Made by a program: the position numbers and the translations under genes. A DNA stretch of 64,000 nucleotides. Origin: Mycobacterium parascrofulaceum ATCC BAA-614 (GTDB lineage Bacteria; Actinomycetota; Actinomycetes; Mycobacteriales; Mycobacteriaceae). Under the pieces are notes generated by a model that searched no databases, was not told the origin of the DNA, and saw only the letters and a list, made by a program, of their open reading frames with translations. Below are positions 37,601 through 44,938 of the stretch, one piece after another (the first letter of the stretch is position 1; the number at the start of each line of letters is the position of its first letter). The stretch lies in contig NZ_GG770561.1 in assembly GCF_000164135.1 (NCBI RefSeq), positions 33,177 through 97,176 of the forward strand. Direction: 5' to 3'.

Positions 37601-40539
37601 GACAACACCCGGTGCGGGTCGGATTCCGCGGTGGATAGATAGATGTGGTTTTCGATGCGGCCGCGAGTTAATGCCACGTAGAGCAGTTGGCGAGTGAGAC
37701 TCCCGGCACCGACGATGTGGCAGGCGTGTCCGGCGGTGAGTCCTTGTGCGGAGTCAATGGTTGCCGCATAGCCGAGGGTGACGTGCTTTATGACGTAGTG
37801 GGCGGGGAGGCGCACTGTTTGGCCGCTGCCGAGGTGGCGGGCTTTGATGCTGCCGTTTCGGTGGATTTCCAGGATTTGGAAGCGGTAGCCGTTGCGCACG
37901 TAATCGGTGGGGCTCAAGCGCAGCCGGCGGGCATTGCGGCGGGTGCGAATAAGGTCGCCGGGAGAGGCGGCAAGCCGATCAGAAAGGGTGATTTCGTGGC
38001 CGCGCCGTGTTGCCGGGTCAGCCGCGGCGAGGCGATCGAGTCGGGCTCGGGCGTTGAGGGTATCGACGATGGCGTTGGTGGGTGCTAACAGGAGGGAATC
38101 GCGGCCCGCGTCGAGGTCGGCGGCCCACGCGGTGTAGGCCATGTCGGCGGCGGTCTGATCGGCACCGACGTGCACACGCTGGTGGTCGATGTAAAACCCG
38201 AGTCCAGAGGGGTCTCCTCTGCGGATCGCCAGGGTCGCTGCGCTTTCGGCGGTGGAGCCAAAGCGAACCAACTGAGACAGCGTCAGTGAATCGGTCTTGT
38301 GGGCGATGTTGCGCAGCACGCCACCGGCTGAGATCGACGCGAGTTGGCAGTCATCACCGACCAGCCGGATGCTGGCGCCACGGGCTAAGGCGTGGGTGAT
38401 CACCGCATCAAGTTCGAGCGTTCCGGCTTTGCCGGCCTCGTCGATGATGATGAGCGTGTCGCGTCCGACGTTGGTGAACCATGGCGGTGGGGCAGAGCGA
38501 CTCGACCCGCTGGCCGGGTCGGCCGACCAGACGTATTTGGCGATGGTGTCGGTCGGGGCCGACAGATCCTCACCCAGTTCGATGGCTGCCGCCGCGGTGG
38601 GGGCTAAGCCGACGATGGTCGCGCCCGAGGAGCGCCACGCATGCGACAGCGCGGCCATCGCCGTGGTCTTCCCGGTACCGGCCGGGGCCAGCGCCAACGC
38701 CACTCGGCGCCCGCTGCTTGCCATTTCCCGGACCAGTGCGACCTGGCCCTCGTTGAGTTGCTTATCGCGTGCGGCCGAGTCTGCCAGCGCCAGCTCGATA
38801 TCGATGTCCTCGACCGTGCGCCCGCCGCGTCGGAGGGCGGCAGCAACGATGCGTCGCTCAGCGGCCAGCAGCTCCTGAGAGGTGTAGGTAGCGCTGCCGT
38901 GGCGGCTATGCACGCTGGTTCCATCGCGGCGACGCAGCTGCGCAGGTTCTCCCATTTCACCGTCGTCGATATCGATGTGCTGAACCGACAGCGGCTCGGC
39001 CAAAGCAGTCTCGGTGATCTTGTCGGCCAGCGTCTCGTCGGCGGCGTGCCCGCTGCCACGAACGAGGCGCTGCGCCTCGGCGAACACGTGGTGGCGTTGC
39101 CAGGTCGCGCGGGACCGGGCAACCGTGGCGATGACTTGGGCAGCGCGCGCGGTGATCCAGTCGTCATCGACAGCATCGATTTGGGGCGCCGGCGCGGACA
39201 AGACGGTGCCCAGCATCGCGGTCAGCTCCCGCACAGCGCCGAGCACCTCGATCGCTTGGCCGCGCCACATGTGGCGCTGCTCGGCGAATGATCGGGGTTC
39301 GTGTTTGGCTTCGCGGGTCTCTAGGGTCGCTTGTTGAGCCAACGCGATGGTTTCCACGTGGGTCGGCTCGCGGCCGTGGGCGGCTTGAAACTGCTTGGCC
39401 AGATCGGCGGTGCGGGCTTCGATGGCCAGCCGCCGCGACGACCACGCGGCCATCAGCTCGACTGAGATTCCCACGATTTCACGCACCGGCCTCTTGCCGC
39501 GGCCCTCGCCGACCACATCAGCGAACCGCAGCTGCAGTCGCTGTCCAAGGTGGGCTTCCAGGCGCGTGTTGTACAGCTCGGAGGCGGCCACGGTGAACTG
39601 GTGCACAGGCTGCCCGTCAAGCGCCAGCCAACGCAACACACCGTCAGGGCCCACCGTGGCGACCTTGTTGGAGATCGCGACATGGGTGTGCAGATCAGGA
39701 TCGCCAGCGCGTGAATCGCGGTGGGTGAACGCCGCCCCGAGCAGCCCGGTGGTGTCGACCTGGGCGACACCACCCTTACCTGAACGGGTAAATGCGGCGT
39801 GAGTTTCTAGCCACGCCAGCGCATCACCGACCGCTACGTCGTGACATTCCTCTACCACTGTTGCGACGGCGCGCGGTGCGATCGCCCACAGCGTCGACAC
39901 TGACTTCACGGGCGAAAACGTCAAGTCGTAGCCGGCGACCGCGGTCGTGCGCGCGCGAGTTTCCCGCGCGATAAACCCACTGAGTTCGCGATCGTCGGCG
40001 GGCGCGCGCTTGTACTGCTCAGCGAACATTCGGCGCGCGACAACGGTGCGGATCGCGGCGCGCGTGGGCGCGGCGATGGGCGCGTTCCAGTGCAGGCCGG
40101 CTTCTTCGTTGTGATCGCGGTAGGCCACTGCCAGGGCGCGCACAAAGGTGGTTTCGCTGTCGCGGATATGGAACTTGCGGCCCAGTTTGGCGGCTTCGGC
40201 GGCCGCGAGGCCGCGCACGCCGCATTCGGCGACATACTTGGTGATCGCATCGGCGTTGGGGTGCAAGCCTTCCCCGAACAGGGCCTTCATTTGGGCCTCG
40301 GTGACCGGCGAATCAACCGGTACGGCCCAAACTTTCGCGAGGTCTTCGGGGGGCACCGGACGTGCCCTTGTCGAGGACAGCGATGCCAGACCCGATCCCA
40401 CCCATCGGCCCGGAGATTCGCCTTTGGTCGAGTAGTAGTCGATCAGCGGGGCCCGGCCGCGCGCGGTGGTGTCGACAGCAGCGACTTGCCGGATCAGGTA
40501 CTGGTAACCGTCTCCGGCGGTGAGCTTGTGGCTAGTCAT
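34684..40539 (-). CDS. traA: MobF-type conjugative relaxase-helicase TraA
   Basis: A very large relaxase, 1951 residues from the ATG at 40539 (or 1953 from a GTG at 40545). The N-terminal TrwC-like relaxase domain has the tyrosine region (GDGYQYL, IDYYSTKGESPGRW) and the metal-binding HTHVAISN motif near residue 283. A RecD/TraI-like helicase follows, with Walker A APAGTGKTT near 616 and IIIDEAGKAG near 698. The C-terminal third has Ala/Arg-rich linkers and a second helicase-like segment with only a Walker B-like IIIDDAA near residue 1800. It nicks at oriT, unwinds and pilots the plasmid strand. It is transcribed away from the candidate oriT at 40573-40834. Confidence 0.93.
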   Translation of the reverse strand: MTSHKLTAGDGYQYLIRQVAAVDTTARGRAPLIDYYSTKGESPGRWVGSGLASLSSTRARPVPPEDLAKVWAVPVDSPVTEAQMKALFGEGLHPNADAITKYVAECGVRGLAAAEAAKLGRKFHIRDSETTFVRALAVAYRDHNEEAGLHWNAPIAAPTRAAIRTVVARRMFAEQYKRAPADDRELSGFIARETRARTTAVAGYDLTFSPVKSVSTLWAIAPRAVATVVEECHDVAVGDALAWLETHAAFTRSGKGGVAQVDTTGLLGAAFTHRDSRAGDPDLHTHVAISNKVATVGPDGVLRWLALDGQPVHQFTVAASELYNTRLEAHLGQRLQLRFADVVGEGRGKRPVREIVGISVELMAAWSSRRLAIEARTADLAKQFQAAHGREPTHVETIALAQQATLETREAKHEPRSFAEQRHMWRGQAIEVLGAVRELTAMLGTVLSAPAPQIDAVDDDWITARAAQVIATVARSRATWQRHHVFAEAQRLVRGSGHAADETLADKITETALAEPLSVQHIDIDDGEMGEPAQLRRRDGTSVHSRHGSATYTSQELLAAERRIVAAALRRGGRTVEDIDIELALADSAARDKQLNEGQVALVREMASSGRRVALALAPAGTGKTTAMAALSHAWRSSGATIVGLAPTAAAAIELGEDLSAPTDTIAKYVWSADPASGSSRSAPPPWFTNVGRDTLIIIDEAGKAGTLELDAVITHALARGASIRLVGDDCQLASISAGGVLRNIAHKTDSLTLSQLVRFGSTAESAATLAIRRGDPSGLGFYIDHQRVHVGADQTAADMAYTAWAADLDAGRDSLLLAPTNAIVDTLNARARLDRLAAADPATRRGHEITLSDRLAASPGDLIRTRRNARRLRLSPTDYVRNGYRFQILEIHRNGSIKARHLGSGQTVRLPAHYVIKHVTLGYAATIDSAQGLTAGHACHIVGAGSLTRQLLYVALTRGRIENHIYLSTAESDPHRVLSPKATHPETAVDVLTKTLSRDGAQVSATSAAREARDPFVRLGPAAAMYYNALGDAAQALASPALLAQLHITADQLYPGLTRAEAWPVLCKHLAIIGADGRDPFATLTEAASVGELFSAHDPAAVLDWRIDPTGGHSAGIGPLRWLPATPTLLANDPAWENCLTGRAVLVAELADQIRETVTHQWTPATAPAWAKPVLAANPQLAAEIAVFRAAHNVVAEDTTLLGPPQYAVRARTIQKLLENRAQAVVRTQSPHARRFEQLIDSIDPRIRADGYWPQLAAHLAQAATSRPDLPGLVRAAAIQRPLPDELPAAALWWRLAAELTPAATVDAPHTGLRPAWIADLHNVFGSATAQSIVADPAWPGLVSAVNAADPTRWTPADLLHVAAEHLADVDPDHTIPAYQYARTITYTVDLIGGHHDHADHPLPEQPPLHPEEEEQLPPDPHATRIDMPATDLSTQPWHPELVEPDPTNTPLETADELAGLDFDDLPRHRVAPPPLPAALLDLTSLRTQYQQALADHQALHARAAIGDGPAMRQATPRIRELRQRADADRPYLIAVHDVTAEWADAEAEYETALSHVDWARNQLDELQAQPDVDPLDIASAKLDVQLRLMALPDTAPAERYQAALREALAARAKAAGGADRVISGDDVDNVIAEARSEDDRAVLAARRRSSQLRRDLDRAELAAAAAFAAAETRSAEHITAQLGQLAIELRVLEAASRFQPHRPLSLANSAAADLSPAIAAAITSTARLPFAVTVVHAQPSPERRAALHTLHSAAAASERKILWCSPTREQAEDAVTNELADTAATITETHATITNKKSQSPLPPGSLIIIDDAASADPAIIADLAEHAAANQSGLVLLDTTGQTWPPKPAQRLLRLVATELPWTTTIGAPPTSAVINRGTPPDLDPALTQAGRLHPAILDERLRDSLARAAQLHATIHAAYQRHLEATWLRERGPHAKQQSPEIGITDD

Positions 40540-40572
40540 CGTCACTGCAGTGCAATCCCTTTCGAGGCGCAC

Positions 40573-40834
40573 GTTAGAGACGACACCGCAGATCTGTCCT
40601 ACACAGATCAGGCGGTTCTTAGGAAACTGTGACCTTAATGCAAGAGGTGTGTGGTGTCTGGGGTGGTTCAGAACGGTTGATGCCGGTGGTCATTGGTGTG
40701 TGGTGCATGAGGGTGGGATCGGCTTATGTTGTGGGACTGGGGGATCGGGAAACATTGGTGGTGGACAAATGTGGACGCACTGATGTTGGTCAGTGTGGTA
40801 GAGCGGGACAGCCGGTTCGTCGTATGGTGCGGCG
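40573..40834. other. Candidate oriT / relaxase gene control region
   Basis: A non-coding gap between traA and a divergent small DNA-binding-like gene. It is G/T-rich on the + strand and carries a perfect direct repeat GGTGTGTGGTG at 40646-40656 and 40695-40705 (49 bases apart). Further similar G/T motifs (ATTGGTGGTGG, GGTCAGTGTGGTAG) occur to the right. oriT of MobF plasmids usually lies beside the relaxase gene and contains repeats for accessory proteins. No nic site could be identified, so oriT is inference. Confidence 0.4.
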
Positions 40835-41347
40835 ATGGGAACGATCAACTCGAAATCAGCGGCGCGTAGGCGGGTTCGCGAGGCGCAGCTTAGAGCGAAC
40901 GAGGCACGCGTGGAGTGCGAGCGGCAAAACGTCGATGACGCGGCGTCGTTACTCGTTGAGCTGGGTCGCCTGGCGGCCGTGGAGGAGTGGGAGGCAACTC
41001 GCATCCTCGAGATTCGGGCAGAGGCAGAGCGGCGTCGGCACACGCACCGCCAGGCCGGCGGCATCGCGGTGGCTCGAATGCAGGGTCGCGGCGAATCACT
41101 CGCGGCGATAGCGGAATTGGCTGGGGTCAAAGTCGGTAGCGTTCGGATGATGTTAAAGGCGGCGAGCGCGCACACTGGCGCGGCGGTGCAAGCACTAGGT
41201 GAGGGCAACGGCGCGGCGGCCCCTGGCGCGGCGCCGTTGGCACTAGGTGCGAACGGCGTTACTGCGCATGACGATGGCGCGGCGGCGCAAGCACTAGGTG
41301 CGAATGGCGCTGCGGCGCATGACGAAGGTGTCGGTGGCCGGGTTTAG
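40835..41347 (+). CDS. Small helix-turn-helix-like protein with C-terminal repeats
   Basis: A 170-residue protein, highly charged and helical in residues 1-75 (RVREAQLRANEARVECERQN), with a likely helix-turn-helix at about 85-110 (GESLAAIAELAGVKVGSVRMML) and a low-complexity Ala/Gly/Asn tail. The tail is made of three 16-17-residue repeats around ALGANGAAAHDDG. It is divergent from traA and borders the candidate oriT, the usual place for relaxosome accessory proteins. This role is inference. Confidence 0.65.
   Translation: MGTINSKSAARRRVREAQLRANEARVECERQNVDDAASLLVELGRLAAVEEWEATRILEIRAEAERRRHTHRQAGGIAVARMQGRGESLAAIAELAGVKVGSVRMMLKAASAHTGAAVQALGEGNGAAAPGAAPLALGANGVTAHDDGAAAQALGANGAAAHDEGVGGRV
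41188..41330 (+). repeat. Short tandem repeats inside the small HTH-like gene
   Basis: The 8-mer CACTAGGT occurs at 41193-41200, 41241-41248 and 41292-41299 (spacing 48 and 51 bases), embedded in longer similar units (GCAAGCACTAGGTG...GGCGC). The spacing is a multiple of three, so the repeats encode a protein repeat. Confidence 0.7.
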
Positions 41348-41356
41348 CGTGGGCGC

Positions 41357-41869
41357 GTGCGTGTTCATCTGGGGATGCCGCTGTGGGTCGATCCTGTTGT
41401 GCACGCCGACGAATGCCGGCGCTTTGACTCCGACGTGGTGCAAGGACCCGGCGCTGACGACTGCGATTTTTTCACGGGGGCTATCGGTAAAGACGGATAT
41501 GGCCGGTTCTTCATTTACCGTGGGGGTAAAGGGATTTGCGTGCGGCCGCACCGGTACGCGCTGGCGCGTCGACTCAGTGTGCTCCTTCAGCCAGACGAGT
41601 TGGGCCTGCACGAGTGCGATAGCCCGCTGTGCGTGAAAGTCTGTGCGGCCGAGGCGACATTCCAGCATGTGGTAATCGGCACTCAGAGTGAAAATATGCG
41701 ACGAATGGCCCGGATGCGGCGCGGAGGAGGCCGCAGGTCGATTCCCAGTGATGGGTTATGGGCTCGGCGGGAGCGCTCGGTCGCGTTGCACACGGTGTTG
41801 CGGGAACGCGGCTGGGATCGGGCCGCAGTGGAGGCGGCGCGCCTCGGTGATATGCCGATGTTGTGGTGA
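41357..41869 (+). CDS. HNH-like endonuclease-type protein
   Basis: A 170-residue protein with the layout of HNH-like proteins found on mycobacterial plasmids and phages: GKDGYGRFFIYRGGKGICVRPHRYALARRL (read as GYGRF at about 48, then RPHRYALA at about 61), a Cys pair (HECDSPLCVKVC, about 82-93), and the tail HVVIGTQSENMRRMARM near 100. These fit the strand-loop-helix and the zinc-like site of HNH nucleases, although the second His/Asn is not certain. GTG start, 10 bases after the upstream stop. It could act as a nicking/homing nuclease or be inactive. Confidence 0.6.
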   Translation: MRVHLGMPLWVDPVVHADECRRFDSDVVQGPGADDCDFFTGAIGKDGYGRFFIYRGGKGICVRPHRYALARRLSVLLQPDELGLHECDSPLCVKVCAAEATFQHVVIGTQSENMRRMARMRRGGGRRSIPSDGLWARRERSVALHTVLRERGWDRAAVEAARLGDMPMLW

Positions 41870-42363
41870 GGGTGTAAGCACTGTTGGTGATTTAGCCGGC
41901 GAGTACTGCCGGTCGTGCTGCGCTGCTGTGGGAACGGGGTGGATGCGATCCAGCCGATAGACGGCGGTATGCATCGCCCAGTAGACGGCGACGATGTTGG
42001 CCCCGGGTATCACGCTGGCTAAGACGGGCCCGCACGTCGGCCGGATTGCTTCACCGTATGCGGCTGCGGCGCACTGCTCGGGGCTGGGAAGAACCCTGGC
42101 CGGGGCGCTGTGGGCGGTGTGAGGCGACGCTTGGCGCCAACAGGGTGCTTGTCGGACTAGTTCAGTGCACTTGCGGGTCGATGCACCGTACTCACTTCTG
42201 CCGCAGGACGAGCGGAATTGCATCTGCTGCAACATAATTGCTCGGTTGAGAGCGAGTATAGCGCCCAGTAAAGCGCGTCCCGCGGACATCGGATCACACC
42301 TCAGAAAGGGTGCTGTCTCGACACTTACGTCTGGCGCATCATTGTCGCATCTAGTACAACAGG
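41870..42363. other. Gap with a possible short zinc-ribbon ORF
   Basis: 494 bases with no convincing gene. A + strand frame at 42046-42237 encodes CGRCEATLGANRVLV, CTCGSMHRTHFCR, which looks like a small zinc ribbon, but the start region is Arg-rich and lacks a ribosome site. It may be a small or degraded gene. The last 130 bases are less G+C-rich and end in TTGTCGCATCTAGTACAACAGG just before the integrase start, a likely promoter region. Confidence 0.3.
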
Positions 42364-42954
42364 ATGGTGGGCGTCGAGTTGCCGGGGTCAGCAGCGCTGT
42401 CGCTGGTGTCGAAAGTGCTTCCGTTGGATCCAGAAGCCACGGTCTTCACCGCGATGCTGTCTGGCTGGGCTGATCAGCAGCGAGCCCGGGTGTGCAAGCC
42501 ACCGACGGTGCAGGCGCGGGCGAGCGTGGTGCGCCGTTTCGCCGAGTTCACCGGGACGTATCCCTGGCAGTGGCAAGCAGATGACGCGGATGCGTTTTTC
42601 TCCCAACTGCTTTCCGGTGCGGAGCCAAAAGCTGACTCGACGGTACGGGGATACCAAAACGCATTGCGGTTGTTCGGCGACTTCGTTACTGACACGCGAT
42701 ATGGATGGGCGTCTTTGTGCGCTGAGCGGTTCGGGCAGGCCCCGGCACAGATCCTGCATGACTGGAACACCGTGCGTCACGTCAACGAGTTTGAGGGGCG
42801 GCCGGGACGGCGCCCGCTGAGCTATGACGAGGTTCAAGAGCTCTTCGATGCCGCCGATGGCTTGGTAGATCAGGCGCGACTTCGCCACCGCAAGGGAGCG
42901 TTGTCAGCGTTGCGGGACTCGACGCTGCTGAAGACCGTCTACGCGTATGGGCTG
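42364..42954 (+). pseudogene. Plasmid tyrosine integrase, N-terminal piece (1 of 3)
   Basis: The first 197 codons of a tyrosine recombinase: a SAM-like DNA-binding domain (VQARASVVRRFAEFTGTYPW, DADAFFSQLLSG, VRGYQNALRLFGDFVTD) and the start of the catalytic domain (LRDSTLLKTVYAYGL). The frame then runs into element A and ends in unrelated residues (LSGAQPDAAA). The expected next residues (RRQEAVGLDLVDLR) appear at 53581, on the other side of the element. The reassembled enzyme would have about 370 residues. ATG at 42364; a leaderless start is possible because no ribosome site precedes it. Confidence 0.85.
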
Positions 42955-43068
42955 CTCTCCGGGGCTCAACCAGATGCAGCGGCGTGATTCTCTGAGTTTG
43001 TGCAGTTCAGAAGCTGATGTTGGGATGCTATCTGCTGCAACAGGTGTGGTGCAAGTCGACTCGCGGTT

Positions 43069-43662
43069 TCAGCGGGGCCGGCCTGGCGCGTTGAGTCGGG
43101 CCATGAGTTCGCGGTTGGTAGCGCGGGCGGCGGCGAGGTCTTCGTCGCGTTCGTCGAGTTGTTGTTGTTGGTCGAGGACCTGCTGTTCGAGATGGGTGAT
43201 CCGTTGGTGGAGTGCATCGATGTCGGTTGGGGCGTCGAGCCCGGACTCGCGCCATGTTTGTTCGCCGAGTGCTTGGGAGAGCCGCTGCTCGAGTTGGCGG
43301 ATGCGGGCGTTGAGCCGGGCGGCGCGTTCGTGGGCGGCGAGCAGGTCGGCCTGCAGTGAGGCTTGGGTGACCGTGGGGCCGGTGTGTTCGTCGGGGACTG
43401 GATCTGTTTGCAGCGCATGGATTTTCTCGAGTAGGTCGCGGTACCGATAGAGGAATGTGCGGTCGACTCCGGCCGCACGAGCGATCGCGGCCGCGCTGAG
43501 CCGGTCGCCGGCGGCTGCGGCTTGGTCGATCGCGGCCAGCACGCGCCGGCGTCGGCGCATCGAGTCGCCGCGACGGCCGTCGAGCATCGATCGGGTGCGT
43601 GTGCTCGACGAGACAGATTGTGCGCGTGTGTGATTCGACGTGGTGTCGGTGGTTGTGGTCAT
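43069..43662 (-). CDS. tnpC: TnpC-like transposition accessory protein of element A
   Basis: A 197-residue protein with an N-terminal basic region, a helix-turn-helix-like segment (about residues 40-75: RVLAAIDQAAAAGDRLSAAA, AGVDRTFLYRYRDLL) and a long coiled coil (about 95-190). This is the DUF6262/TnpC-like layout seen beside tyrosine transposases. ATG at 43662 overlaps the end of tnpB (ATGA). The longer open frame upstream lies in tnpB and is Arg/His/Pro-rich, so it is rejected. Confidence 0.75.
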   Translation of the reverse strand: MTTTTDTTSNHTRAQSVSSSTRTRSMLDGRRGDSMRRRRRVLAAIDQAAAAGDRLSAAAIARAAGVDRTFLYRYRDLLEKIHALQTDPVPDEHTGPTVTQASLQADLLAAHERAARLNARIRQLEQRLSQALGEQTWRESGLDAPTDIDALHQRITHLEQQVLDQQQQLDERDEDLAAARATNRELMARLNAPGRPR

Positions 43663-44324
43663 GCGGTGGCCTCCGAAGCGGGGGTTGCTGGTGCGGGTGG
43701 GGTGGCGGCGAGGGTGGGCATGCCGAGCGGGACCGTGTGGGCCGCACGATGACGACGCACGATGGCGACCGCGTCGTTGATCTGCGCTCGCTCCGTGTCG
43801 TCGAGTTCGGCGATGTCGCCTTTGATCCTGTTGATCAGTCGCCGGATTCGGGTGATCTCCTCCTCGGTGGGGGTGGCGTCGGCGCGGGCCCATTCGTCCA
43901 CTCCGTCGATGGTGGCGGCCAGCCGTTCGCGGGTGCGCAGCAGGTCGTCCAGGTATGCCTGCAGGTCGGGCAGGAAGGCGATGTTGGTGCGGAAGTGATC
44001 GCAGCCGACGCAGCGGAATCGGATCGGGCAGGCACCGCCGCCGGCCTTGACGTTGGTTGGTTCGGTGCAGGTGCCGTCGGGGACGGCGACCTCGCCGATG
44101 GCGTGGCGGGCGCGCTCGGAGTCCAGCAGGGCGTGTGCGTCACGCCAGATCCGGTTGCCGTGCCGGTCGAAGCTGAGCGTGGTGACCGTGTCGACGGCGT
44201 CGCGGCGGCGGTCCTCGCCGATGCGGTAGTAGCGGCGGGTCACCGAATAGCTTCGGTGATCGAGCAGTTCGGCCAGGACGTCGATCGGGATGCCGGCGTC
44301 GGCGTGGCGTTGGGCGTAGGAATG
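43659..44324 (-). pseudogene. tnpB: tnpB of element A, 3' piece
   Basis: About 222 codons starting HSYAQRHADAGIPIDVLAEL, LDHRSYSVTRRYYRIG: the last part of a tyrosine recombinase catalytic domain (His/Arg box, LLDH..., Tyr in RRYYR), followed by a Cys-containing C-terminal region (CPIRFRCVGCDHF) and helical tail. It continues exactly where the 5' piece stops (PYAYRH at 50431). The open frame extends further upstream, but that part belongs to element B. Stop overlaps tnpC. Confidence 0.8.
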
Positions 44325-44467
44325 GCTTGTCTCCGCAGTGGCTGTGTGCGGTCGGGTTCGTGTTGCGTTTGACGTGGCCGATTCTCGGCGTGGAGTTCGT
44401 GACGCTGATCGCCGTTCGTGTGGCGATAACGCGAAACCGATTGTGATGGACGTCACTGCCGGGTCGG

Positions 44468-44938
44468 TCAGCATGGTCCCATTACCCTCTGCTGGTATTT
44501 CGGGCGATTCGACGCGAGGCGGGTGATGCCTGCCGCCGGGTCGTTGGCCGTGCGGAGCCGAAGGATCTCGTCGTGCTGGGCAGCGATCCGGGCCAGGGCC
44601 TGGCTTCGGAAGTTGGTGAGCTCCTGGATTGTCGAGTTGACGTGGGCGAGGTTGTTTTTCAGCTTCTCGACCTCCGTCTTGAGGCGTTCGATCTGTGCGG
44701 TTTTCGGGTCCGGGGTTTCTCCGGCCTGCTGAAGCTGCTGGAGGCGGTGCTCGAATTCGGCGCGTAGGTGTGCGTAGGGCCGGGTGCCGTAGAAGGCGGT
44801 GCGGTCGACCCCGGCTGATAGTGCGAGGGTCTTGATATCGCAGTTGCCGCCGGGTGAGATCTCGCCGCGCAGAAGCCGGTCCATGGCGGCGCGGATGCGG
44901 TTCTCGTTGTGGATGCGTTGGGCGGCAGTGATTCTCAT
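44468..44938 (-). CDS. TnpC-like HTH/coiled-coil protein of element B
   Basis: A 156-residue protein with an N-terminal basic helix and helix-turn-helix-like part (residues 8-55: IHNENRIRAAMDRLLRGEIS, LALSAGVDRTAFYGTRPYA) and a coiled coil at about 60-130 (IERLKTEVEKLKNNLAHVN). This is the same plan as the small last genes of elements A and C. ATG overlaps the stop of the 733-residue recombinase gene. It probably assists site choice or orientation, as proposed for TnpC of Tn554. Confidence 0.72.
   Translation of the reverse strand: MRITAAQRIHNENRIRAAMDRLLRGEISPGGNCDIKTLALSAGVDRTAFYGTRPYAHLRAEFEHRLQQLQQAGETPDPKTAQIERLKTEVEKLKNNLAHVNSTIQELTNFRSQALARIAAQHDEILRLRTANDPAAGITRLASNRPKYQQRVMGPC

Noticed and set aside
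43069..43893. 274-residue form of TnpC of element A
   Set aside because: The first 77 residues are Arg/His/Pro-rich and lie in the tnpB end; the ATG at 43662 overlapping the tnpB stop gives the family-like protein.
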